A stretch of 10,603 nucleotides of DNA from Salinisphaera sp. UBA6602 (lineage in GTDB: Bacteria > Pseudomonadota > Gammaproteobacteria > Nevskiales > Salinisphaeraceae). The stretch is taken from contig DJIE01000179.1 of the NCBI GenBank assembly GCA_002433465.1, positions 1 through 10,603 on the forward strand, in the 5' to 3' direction. Of the stretch, positions 1 to 6,021 are shown piece after piece (within the stretch, counting starts at the first letter, position 1; every line of letters starts with the position of its first letter). The notes under the pieces were generated by a model, which did not search any database, was not told the origin of the DNA, and saw nothing but the letters and a program-made list of their open reading frames with translations. A program made the translations under genes and the position numbers.

Positions 1-1
1 C

Positions 2-889
2 GGGCCCATCGCCCAGCACACCGAGGACGCCAACGCCCAGCACTACGAGCTGCCGCCCGCCTTCTTCGAATACGTTCTCGGTGCGCATCGCAAATACAGC
101 GGCTGTCTGTTCGAGCCCGGCATCAAGACGCTCGATCAGGCCGAGCACGCCATGCTCGCGCTCTATGCCGAGCGCGCGCGGCTGCACGATGGCCAGCGTA
201 TTCTCGATCTGGGCTGCGGCTGGGGTTCGTTTGCGCTATGGGCGGCCAAGCGCTTCCCCAGCGCCGATATCGTCGCCGTGTCCAATTCCAATGCCCAGCG
301 CGAGGCGATCGAGGCAAACGCGAGCCGGCTCGGGCTGCATAACCTGCAGGTTCAAACCTGCGACATCAACGAGTTCGACCCGGGCGAGCAGTGCTTCGAT
401 CGCATCGTTTCCGTCGAAATGTTCGAACACATGCGCAACTACCGCGAATTGTTCGCGCGCATCAGCCGCTGGCTGGTCGACGACGGCCGTCTGTTCGTAC
501 ACGTATTCGCCCATAAGCTGCTCGCCTACACGTTCGAAAACGACGGCGACTACGACTGGATGGCGCGTTACTTCTTTACCGGCGGCATCATGCCCAGCGA
601 GCATCTGTTCGCACACTTTCAGGAAGACATGCGCCTGCGCAAGCACTGGTGGCTGTCCGGCACGCACTATCGCGATACCGCCAACAGCTGGCTCGAGCGC
701 ATGGATGCCGCCGAGAAACCGATCATGGCGATATTTCGCGAAACCTACGGCGACGCCGAAGCCGAACGCTGGTTTCAACGCTGGCGGATGTTCTTCATGG
801 CCGTTGCCGAATTGTTCGGCTACAACGCCGGCAACGAGTGGGGTATTGCCCACTACCTGTTCGTGCCGCAACGCCAACGCTCCAGCTGA
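2..889 (+). CDS. CFA-synthase-like SAM-dependent methyltransferase (5' truncated by window)
   Basis: The reading frame is open from the left edge to TGA at 887-889, so about 295 C-terminal residues are visible and the start lies outside. The protein belongs to the class I SAM methyltransferases of the cyclopropane-fatty-acyl-phospholipid synthase superfamily. The early part has HYELP and KYSGCLF, typical of the branch that also includes plant coclaurine N-methyltransferases. SAM motif I (DLGCGWGS) is encoded at 206-229, followed by VSNSNAQ, then the CFA signature VSVEMFEHMRNY. Later come HVFAHK, FFTGGIMPS and GTHYRDTANSWL. By family knowledge the Glu of VSVEMFEH, the His of HVFAH and the Tyr of HYRDT match the bicarbonate/active-site residues of E. 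coli Cfa. The likely role is methyl or methylene transfer to a lipid or amine in the cytosol; the true substrate cannot be told. The next gene starts 8 nt downstream with its Shine-Dalgarno sequence overlapping this stop, so the two are probably translationally coupled. Confidence 0.88.
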   Translation, partial: GPIAQHTEDANAQHYELPPAFFEYVLGAHRKYSGCLFEPGIKTLDQAEHAMLALYAERARLHDGQRILDLGCGWGSFALWAAKRFPSADIVAVSNSNAQREAIEANASRLGLHNLQVQTCDINEFDPGEQCFDRIVSVEMFEHMRNYRELFARISRWLVDDGRLFVHVFAHKLLAYTFENDGDYDWMARYFFTGGIMPSEHLFAHFQEDMRLRKHWWLSGTHYRDTANSWLERMDAAEKPIMAIFRETYGDAEAERWFQRWRMFFMAVAELFGYNAGNEWGIAHYLFVPQRQRSS

Positions 890-897
890 GGAAAACC

Positions 898-1710
898 ATG
901 CATACACATCATCTGATGCGCTCCACCGCGGTGGTACTGGCCGGCACCGGCATCGCCCTCGGCGCGACCGCGGGCATGGCCCAGCAAAGCACGAGCGACG
1001 GCGACATGCGCTGTTTCAACGGCTACGGCTATACCCTCGAGGGCGGCGACTATCGTTACACCGAGCACCACGAACAACGCTTGGTCGACGGCAAGATCAA
1101 CCATTGGGATGTGACCTACGTCGGCCGTAACGGCCAGACCATCGCCACCAAACAACTCGAGTTTGCCGACAGCGATACGGTGCCCACCTATACCCTCGAG
1201 ATCCCCGCCAGCGGCTATCAGGAAGGCATTCGCCACGCCAATGGCCAGTGGACCATGTTCCGACGCGAGTCGAGCGATGCGCAGGAACAGACCAAGACCT
1301 TCACGATCAAGCCGCCGATGGCGGCCGACTCCGGCTTCGACCCGCTGGTGCGCGAGCGCTTCGACGCGCTGACGGCTGGCAAGACCGTCGCGTTCAACTT
1401 CGCGGCCGCGGGCCGGCAGGCCGTGGTCAAACTACGCGCCAAACAGACCGGCACCACGACGTTCGAGGGCAGCGAGGCGGTCGTTTTCGACGCCGAGCTG
1501 GATATGTTCCTCGTGAATTTCTTCGTCGATTCGCTCAAGCTCACCTACGACCCCGATAGCAAGCGTCTGCTTGAATACCGCGGCATCGGCAACATGCACA
1601 ACGACGCTGGCGAGGTCTACCCCGTACGCGTGACCTATGCCAGCGAAATGCCGTCCGAGGCCCGTTCCGCGGGTGCGCCTTCGGCACAGTGCGGCGCCCT
1701 GGACGGCTGA
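898..1710 (+). CDS. Exported protein of unknown function, downstream of the methyltransferase
   Basis: This encodes 270 residues. ATG at 898 is preceded by GAGGA at 888-892, 5 nt away and overlapping the upstream stop codon; longer upstream extensions in this frame run inside the methyltransferase gene and are not credible. The N-terminus is a signal peptide: short basic start (MHTHHLMR), hydrophobic core (about residues 9-25) and likely signal peptidase I cleavage after Ala28 (GMA/QQ), so the product should be periplasmic or secreted. The mature part is rich in Thr, Tyr and alternating hydrophobic residues (for example YGYTLEGGDYRYTEHHEQ and WDVTYVGRNGQTIATKQLEF), suggesting a beta-rich, barrel or lipocalin-like fold; this is inference. 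Exactly two cysteines remain after cleavage (Cys39 and Cys265), one near each end, which could form a disulfide. I do not recognise a named family. Tight coupling to the CFA-like methyltransferase suggests a role related to membrane lipids. Confidence 0.85.
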   Translation: MHTHHLMRSTAVVLAGTGIALGATAGMAQQSTSDGDMRCFNGYGYTLEGGDYRYTEHHEQRLVDGKINHWDVTYVGRNGQTIATKQLEFADSDTVPTYTLEIPASGYQEGIRHANGQWTMFRRESSDAQEQTKTFTIKPPMAADSGFDPLVRERFDALTAGKTVAFNFAAAGRQAVVKLRAKQTGTTTFEGSEAVVFDAELDMFLVNFFVDSLKLTYDPDSKRLLEYRGIGNMHNDAGEVYPVRVTYASEMPSEARSAGAPSAQCGALDG

Positions 1711-1714
1711 CGCC

Positions 1715-1753
1715 AAAAAAAACCCGGGGTTGGAACAACAACCCCGGGCTTTT
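1715..1753. terminator. Bidirectional rho-independent terminator between convergent genes
   Basis: A perfect 10-bp stem (CCCGGGGTTG at 1723-1732, CAACCCCGGG at 1739-1748) closes a 6-nt loop. It is flanked by eight A residues at 1715-1722 and by CTTTT at 1749-1753. Read on the minus strand the A run becomes an eight-U tract, so termination is strongest for the aminotransferase gene ending at 1776. On the plus strand the four-U tract makes it a weaker terminator for the exported-protein gene ending at 1710. Confidence 0.92.
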
Positions 1754-1775
1754 CGTGCGAGCCGATACGGTGCCG

Positions 1776-3020
1776 TCAGCTATAGCCGCGCAGCTCCGGC
1801 TGGCGCGCCATCCAGGGCTGTAGCCGCTCGAAGGCCTCCTCGATCTTTTCCATCGAGGTCGAGTAGCTGATGCGCATCAGGCTGTTCGAATCCTCGCCGA
1901 AAGCATCGCCCGGAATCACGCACACACCCGTTTCCTCGAGCATGCGCATGCACAGGTTGCCGCCGTCCACGCCGTGCGGCAGCGAGGGTGCGATATAGAA
2001 CGCGCCCTGCGGCCAGTAGCCGGTCAGCCCCGGCGTATCGGCGACCAGGTCCACCACCCGGTCACGCCGGCGCGAGTATTCGCGCACCATCTCGTCCACG
2101 CAGCTCTGATCGCCCACCAGCGCGGCGACGCCGGCCCACTGTGCCGGTGTACTGGCTACGGTAGTGGTGAACATATGGTAACGGCGCAGGGTCCGGATCG
2201 TGTTCTGGTCGGCAACCACCCAGCCGACGCGCAGCCCCGGCATGGCATAGGTCTTGGAAAAACTCGATACCACGGCCACGCCGTCCAAGTCGGTGGCACA
2301 GGAGAGCACGCTCGGGTAATCGATATCGTCGAGAATGAGGTTGTCGTAAACCTCGTCGGAGACGATCTCGACGCCGCGGTAGGCGGCTTCCTGGCAAAGC
2401 CATTCCACGGTTTCGCGCGGATAGACCGTCCCGGTCGGGTTGCTCGGCGAATTGAGAATGATCGCGTGCGTATTGGGCCCGATCATGTTGATGATGCGCT
2501 CGGGGTCGATCTGGTGACCTTCGCTGGCCTTGGTGGGCACGGTGCGCACCTGGCCCCCGTTCATGCGAATCAACGGCGCATAGAGCAGGAAGGTCGGGTC
2601 GGCGATGATGAACTCGCGTCCCGGCGCGGCCATGGCCGTAATCAGCAGATAGATGCCTTCCGTGGCCCCAGTGGTGATCAGGAAGTTGTCTTCGGTGAGC
2701 GTGCTGCGATAGCGCGCGTTGTAGTATTCCTTGAGCGCGGTCAGAAGCTCCGGCAACCCGGCATCCATGGTATAGCCGGTCTGGCCGGCTTCCAGCGCAT
2801 GGATATGCGCATCGATGATATGGCGCGGCGTGGCGAAGTCGGGCTGGCCGATCGACAGATGAACGACGTCGTCGAGCTCGGCGGCCCGATTGACCATGCG
2901 GCGAATGCCCGAAATCGGGATCGCGTGCATGGCCGGGTTCCACACCAGCCGGTCGCGCACGTAACGCTCATCCGGATCGGCGGACAGGATCTCTTTGCTC
3001 TTTTTCAGGTTCGCGACCAT
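1776..3020 (-). CDS. PLP-dependent class I/II aminotransferase
   Basis: This 414-residue protein, usual length for fold-type I aminotransferases, transfers an amino group between an amino acid and a 2-oxo acid using pyridoxal phosphate in the cytosol. Visible motifs in order: LSIGQPDFATP (55-65) near the substrate pocket; GYTMDAGLPELL (82-93); TTGATEGIY (116-124), the cofactor phosphate loop; SPSNPTGT (191-198) with Asn194; SDEVYD (221-226) with Asp222, which pairs with the pyridine nitrogen; SSFSKTYAMPGLRVGW (252-267) with Lys256 as Schiff-base lysine and Arg264 for phosphate; and GDAFG...LMRISYS with Arg383 as carboxylate-binding arginine. All catalytic residues are present, so it should be active. 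Substrate specificity (aspartate, aromatic, alanine or branched-chain) cannot be read from sequence. The start ATG at 3018-3020 has GAGG 6 nt upstream on the minus strand. It is divergent from a D-2-hydroxyacid dehydrogenase, a pairing that fits 2-oxo acid metabolism, and ends at a strong terminator. Confidence 0.95.
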   Translation of the reverse strand: MVANLKKSKEILSADPDERYVRDRLVWNPAMHAIPISGIRRMVNRAAELDDVVHLSIGQPDFATPRHIIDAHIHALEAGQTGYTMDAGLPELLTALKEYYNARYRSTLTEDNFLITTGATEGIYLLITAMAAPGREFIIADPTFLLYAPLIRMNGGQVRTVPTKASEGHQIDPERIINMIGPNTHAIILNSPSNPTGTVYPRETVEWLCQEAAYRGVEIVSDEVYDNLILDDIDYPSVLSCATDLDGVAVVSSFSKTYAMPGLRVGWVVADQNTIRTLRRYHMFTTTVASTPAQWAGVAALVGDQSCVDEMVREYSRRRDRVVDLVADTPGLTGYWPQGAFYIAPSLPHGVDGGNLCMRMLEETGVCVIPGDAFGEDSNSLMRISYSTSMEKIEEAFERLQPWMARQPELRGYS

Positions 3021-3070
3021 GGGTGCCTCGTGACGCAGGATGGCAATGGCCGAACAGGGCCATCAGCGCG

Positions 3071-3100
3071 AGCGTAGGCAGGTCTTGCAAGCCCGGTCAA
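3071..3100 (-). promoter_or_regulatory. Candidate sigma-70 promoter for the aminotransferase gene
   Basis: On the minus strand TTGACC (plus-strand 3095-3100, 5/6 match to the -35 consensus) is followed after 18 nt by TACGCT (plus-strand 3071-3076, 3/6 match to the -10). Transcription would begin near 3064, giving a leader of about 44 nt. The -10 is weak, so this is a candidate only. Confidence 0.4.
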
Positions 3101-3103
3101 GAC
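3082..3103. promoter_or_regulatory. Inverted repeat, possible operator in the divergent region
   Basis: GTCTTG (3082-3087) and CAAGAC (3098-3103) form perfect 6-bp arms separated by 10 nt. An overlapping 8-bp palindrome CTTGCAAG lies at 3084-3091. The dyad covers the candidate -35 box of the minus-strand promoter, a position suited to a repressor or a LysR-type regulator. No regulator gene lies next to it in this window, so the binding protein is unknown. Confidence 0.35.
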
Positions 3104-3131
3104 AAGTCGCCACGGGGATTCAAAGCAGCTA

Positions 3132-3161
3132 TTGACGCTCGGCTCGGCCTCTGGGTACCGT
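3132..3161 (+). promoter_or_regulatory. Candidate sigma-70 promoter for the hydroxyacid dehydrogenase gene
   Basis: TTGACG (3132-3137, 5/6 match to -35) is followed after 18 nt by TACCGT (3156-3161, 3/6 match to -10). Transcription would begin near 3168. If real, this excludes the upstream GTG at 3160 as start codon and supports translation from 3217 or 3241. Confidence 0.35.
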
Positions 3162-3216
3162 GCTGCATGATCCATGGAATCCCGCGCTTCGTGAACGCGC
3201 AGGCGCGCACTCCTGC

Positions 3217-4245
3217 ATGAGCCACGACAACGCCGTCAAAATGTCAGCCGAGCACGCCGTCGACCCCGACGAGCCGCGACCTCGGATTACCGTTCTGACC
3301 GATACGCCCGACGGCCCGCCATCGGTCGGCCGGCTGCACGAGCATGGCGATATTCGTATCGCCCACGACGAAGCCAGCCTGCGCGATGCCCTGCCCGGCA
3401 GCGAGATCCTGCTGGTCACCGATTTTCGCACCGAAGCCCTGGAGGCCGCCTGGCCCGCGGCCGACAGCCTGCGCTGGGTTCATGCGGCAAGCGCAGGCGT
3501 TGACCAGCTCATGTTCGACGCCCTGGTCGATTCCGATATTCCGGTCACCAACGCCCAGGGCATATTCGATCGCAATATCGCCGAATACGTGCTCGGTGCG
3601 ATTCTCATGTTCGCCAAGGACACCCGCGCCAACATCGCCTACCAGCAGCAGCGCCGCTGGGTGCATCGCGATACCGAGAGCATTCACGGCAAACGTGTGC
3701 TCGTGGCCGGCGCCGGCTCCATCGGCCGCGAAATCGGGCGCCTGTGCAAGGCCGTAGGCATGGACGTGACCGGCATCGCCCGGCGTCTCCGCGAGGCCGA
3801 CGAGGTATTTTCGGCCGTGCATGCGGCCGACGATATCGATAGGCACCTGCCGCATGCCGACTACGTGGTGGTGGCCGCGCCGCTCACCGAGGCCACGGAA
3901 CACTGGTTCGACGCCCGCCGTTTCGCGGCGATGGCCGCGCATGCGCGCTTCATCAACATCGGCCGCGGGCCGATCGTGGTCACCGACGACCTGGTGGATG
4001 CCCTGGTCAACCGACAGATCGCCGGCGCCGCACTCGACGTATTCGAACAGGAGCCGCTGCCGGCCGACCACCCGCTCTGGGGCTTGGACAATGTGCTCAT
4101 GTCCGCCCATATGGCCGGCGACTTCGTGGGCTGGCGCGATGCGCTTGTCGACCAGTTCCTGGACAATCTTGCCCGCTGGCAGCGCGGCGATGCGCTTTTC
4201 AACCAGGTCAGCAAGCATCACGGCTATGCGCCAGGCGCGGCGTGA
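3217..4245 (+). CDS. D-2-hydroxyacid dehydrogenase (NAD(P)-dependent)
   Basis: The protein has 342 residues from ATG 3217. It should reduce a 2-oxo acid to the D-2-hydroxy acid, or the reverse, in the cytosol. The Rossmann motif GAGSIGREIGRL starts at residue 165 and is followed by VTGIARR, whose arginines after the second strand hint at NADPH use. The catalytic set of the family is intact: Arg250 in NIGRGP, Glu279 in FEQEPL and His298 in MSAHMAGD. The Arg-Glu spacing is 29, as in E. coli SerA; Glu-His is shorter at 19. There is no C-terminal ACT domain, so it is not a SerA-type regulated enzyme; it is closer to glyoxylate/hydroxypyruvate reductase-like members. The start is uncertain: GTG 3160 would overlap the candidate promoter, ATG 3217 has only a weak AGGCG 11 nt upstream, and ATG 3241 has no visible ribosome site; family similarity begins around residue 22. 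It is divergent from the aminotransferase gene, which could supply its 2-oxo acid substrate. Confidence 0.9.
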   Translation: MSHDNAVKMSAEHAVDPDEPRPRITVLTDTPDGPPSVGRLHEHGDIRIAHDEASLRDALPGSEILLVTDFRTEALEAAWPAADSLRWVHAASAGVDQLMFDALVDSDIPVTNAQGIFDRNIAEYVLGAILMFAKDTRANIAYQQQRRWVHRDTESIHGKRVLVAGAGSIGREIGRLCKAVGMDVTGIARRLREADEVFSAVHAADDIDRHLPHADYVVVAAPLTEATEHWFDARRFAAMAAHARFINIGRGPIVVTDDLVDALVNRQIAGAALDVFEQEPLPADHPLWGLDNVLMSAHMAGDFVGWRDALVDQFLDNLARWQRGDALFNQVSKHHGYAPGAA

Positions 4246-4325
4246 ATAAAGGACCCGTGGCACAGGCTTTAAAAGCGGCACCGACGCCCCGATCACTGAT
4301 AGCGCGTCGAAACAGACATTCCCAT

Positions 4326-4345
4326 CGAACCGCAGCGCCGGTTCG
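4326..4345. promoter_or_regulatory. 20-bp perfect-arm dyad upstream of the aldehyde dehydrogenase gene
   Basis: CGAACCG (4326-4332) and CGGTTCG (4339-4345) are exact reverse complements separated by 6 nt, centred about 58 bp before the start codon at 4394. The size and spacing suit a dimeric repressor operator (TetR or GntR type). As RNA it would form a 7-bp hairpin, but no U tract follows, so it is not a terminator. The rest of the 148-nt spacer shows no convincing -35/-10 pair; TTTAAA at 4268-4273 is the best -10-like match. Confidence 0.45.
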
Positions 4346-4393
4346 TGACCCGATTCATAGCTTCAAGTCGTCAAGACAGGACCGAGGACACCC

Positions 4394-5842
4394 ATGATCG
4401 AATCGTATCTGCTGAAACATATTTCCGGTTATATCGACGGCCAGTGGGTCGAGGCCGACTCCGGCGAAAGCGTGGAGGTCCTCAATCCTGCCAACGGCAA
4501 GGTATTGGCCGAGATGCCCAAGATGGGCCAGGCCGAAACCCGGCGCGCCATCGAAGCCGCCAAGGGCGCCTTGAAGCCCAACGATCTAGAAACCCGCCGC
4601 GAATGGCTCGAAGACATCCGCGATGCTCTGCTCGACGAAAAGGAAGAGATCGGGCGCATCCTGTGTCTGGAACACGGTAAGCCCTGGAAGGAAGCCCAGG
4701 GTGAGGTCGAATACGCTGCCGGGTTCTTCGATTATTGCGCCAAGAACATCGATATCCTCAAGCCCGACCAGCTCAAGGAAAAGGCCAAGGACTGCACGTG
4801 GACGGTCCACCACCGTCCGGTCGGCGTGGTCGGCCTGATCACGCCCTGGAACTTCCCGATCGGCATGATCGCCAAGAAGATCGCTCCGGCGATCGCGGCC
4901 GACTGCCCGAGCGTGATCAAGCCCGCCAGCGAAACGCCGCTGACCATGATCGCCATGTTCCAGCTCTTCCACGAACGCCTGGACCTGCCCAAGGGCTTCG
5001 TGAACCTGGTGATGGGTTCGTCCAGCCAGATCGGCGGCGAGCTGATGTCCTCGCCCGACGTGACCATGATCTCGTTCACCGGCTCCACGGAAGTCGGCAA
5101 GCTGCTCATCGAGCAGAGCAAGGATCACGTCAAGAAACTCGGCCTGGAGCTGGGCGGCAACGCGCCGTTCATCGTCTTTGACGATGCCGATATCGACCAT
5201 GCCACCACCCAGCTGGTAGGCAACAAGTTCCGCGGCGGCGGCCAGACCTGCGTATGCGCCAACCGCATCTACGTGCAGGCCGGCGTGTACAAGGAATTCA
5301 CCGACAAGCTGGTCGAAAAGGTCAAGGCGCTCAAGGTCGGCGACGGCATGGATGAAGACATCGACGTCGGTCCGTTGATCAACAAGGCCGGCTTCGAGAA
5401 GGTCCAGAATCACGTCGCTGATGCGCTGTCGAAAGGCGCCAAGCTGGTCGCCGGCAAGCACCCGGACGAACTCGACGCCGACAAGAACCTGTTCTACACC
5501 CCGACCGTGATCACCGGCGTGACCCACGACATGGCCTGCTGCAAGGAAGAAACCTTCGGCCCGCTGGTGCCGATGATCGAGTTCGACGACGAAGACGAAG
5601 TGATCGAACTGGGCAACACCACCGAATTCGGCCTGGCGTCCTATGTGTTCACCTCGGACGAAAAGCGTGCCGAAAAAACCATTCGCGGCCTGCATTTCGG
5701 GCACTGCGGCTGGAACACCGGCACCGGCCCGGCCCCGCATGCGCCGTTCGGCGGCATGAAGCAGTCGGGCATCGGCCGTGAAGGCGGCGACGAAGGCATC
5801 ATGGAATTCGTCGAAGTCCAGACCGTGCCGCGCGGCAAGTAG
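4394..5842 (+). CDS. NAD(P)-dependent succinate-semialdehyde dehydrogenase family aldehyde dehydrogenase
   Basis: This 482-residue protein has the usual length for GabD-type enzymes, which oxidise succinate semialdehyde to succinate at the end of GABA and putrescine breakdown. ATG 4394 is preceded by GAGGA at 4384-4388, 5 nt away. Aldehyde dehydrogenase motifs: PWNFPIG (151-157) with oxyanion Asn153; VIKPASETP (174-182) of the cofactor site; FTGSTEVGKLL (228-238); LELGGNAPF (251-259) with general base Glu252; GGGQTCVCAN (281-290) with catalytic Cys286; EETFGP (385-390); PFGGMKQSGIGREGG near the end. Arg280, six residues before Cys286, matches the semialdehyde carboxylate-binding Arg334 of human SSADH. 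The other two human binding residues appear changed: Arg213 aligns with Lys161 and Ser498 with Pro446. A related semialdehyde (for example glutarate semialdehyde) is therefore possible. The usual NAG or NTG before QTC is GGG here. The gene is monocistronic or ends an operon at the terminator just downstream. Confidence 0.92.
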   Translation: MIESYLLKHISGYIDGQWVEADSGESVEVLNPANGKVLAEMPKMGQAETRRAIEAAKGALKPNDLETRREWLEDIRDALLDEKEEIGRILCLEHGKPWKEAQGEVEYAAGFFDYCAKNIDILKPDQLKEKAKDCTWTVHHRPVGVVGLITPWNFPIGMIAKKIAPAIAADCPSVIKPASETPLTMIAMFQLFHERLDLPKGFVNLVMGSSSQIGGELMSSPDVTMISFTGSTEVGKLLIEQSKDHVKKLGLELGGNAPFIVFDDADIDHATTQLVGNKFRGGGQTCVCANRIYVQAGVYKEFTDKLVEKVKALKVGDGMDEDIDVGPLINKAGFEKVQNHVADALSKGAKLVAGKHPDELDADKNLFYTPTVITGVTHDMACCKEETFGPLVPMIEFDDEDEVIELGNTTEFGLASYVFTSDEKRAEKTIRGLHFGHCGWNTGTGPAPHAPFGGMKQSGIGREGGDEGIMEFVEVQTVPRGK

Positions 5843-5862
5843 TCAAGCGGCTGATCGCTTGC

Positions 5863-5894
5863 AAGCCGGCGGGCCGACCCGCCGGCTTTTTTTT
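5863..5894 (+). terminator. Rho-independent terminator after the aldehyde dehydrogenase gene
   Basis: A perfect 11-bp GC-rich stem (5863-5873 with 5878-5888) closes a CCGA tetraloop and runs directly into eight T residues (5887-5894). It begins 21 nt after the stop codon. This is a strong intrinsic terminator, so the next gene most likely has its own promoter. Confidence 0.96.
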
Positions 5895-5925
5895 GCGCGC
5901 TACTCGGGCTGACGCCAATTATGCA

Positions 5926-5955
5926 TTGCAGGCAAAGGCCCGGCCGGCGTATGTT
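5926..5955 (+). promoter_or_regulatory. Weak candidate promoter for the HDAC-like gene
   Basis: TTGCAG (5926-5931, 3/6) and TATGTT (5950-5955, 4/6) are separated by 18 nt, between the strong terminator and the GTG start at 6022. Transcription would begin near 5962. The terminator implies that a promoter must exist somewhere in 5895-6021; this is the best match I see there. Confidence 0.3.
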
Positions 5956-6021
5956 GCAAGCCGAAGTCATGCGACGAACATCGTCGCGCGTTCATTTTTC
6001 GACCCAACGGAAGGCAGTGCC

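Noticed and set aside
1974..3077. A 367-codon plus-strand open frame opposite the aminotransferase
   Set aside because: It is antisense to a gene with all catalytic motifs intact, its translation is low-complexity His/Gly/Arg-rich sequence, and no ribosome site precedes it.
3160..3216. N-terminal extension of the hydroxyacid dehydrogenase from GTG 3160
   Set aside because: There is no Shine-Dalgarno, the GTG lies inside the candidate -10 region, and the extra residues do not look like family sequence.
3023..3220. A 65-codon plus-strand open frame in the divergent region
   Set aside because: It has no ribosome site, overlaps both candidate promoters and the dyad, and resembles no known small protein.
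4258..4272. Sigma-54-like element (TGGCAC then TTTAA) upstream of the aldehyde dehydrogenase gene
   Set aside because: The -24 half fits, but the essential GC of the -12 half is AA at the required distance.
4586..5740. A 384-codon minus-strand open frame inside the aldehyde dehydrogenase gene
   Set aside because: Same codon-bias shadow effect; the plus strand carries an unmistakable aldehyde dehydrogenase.
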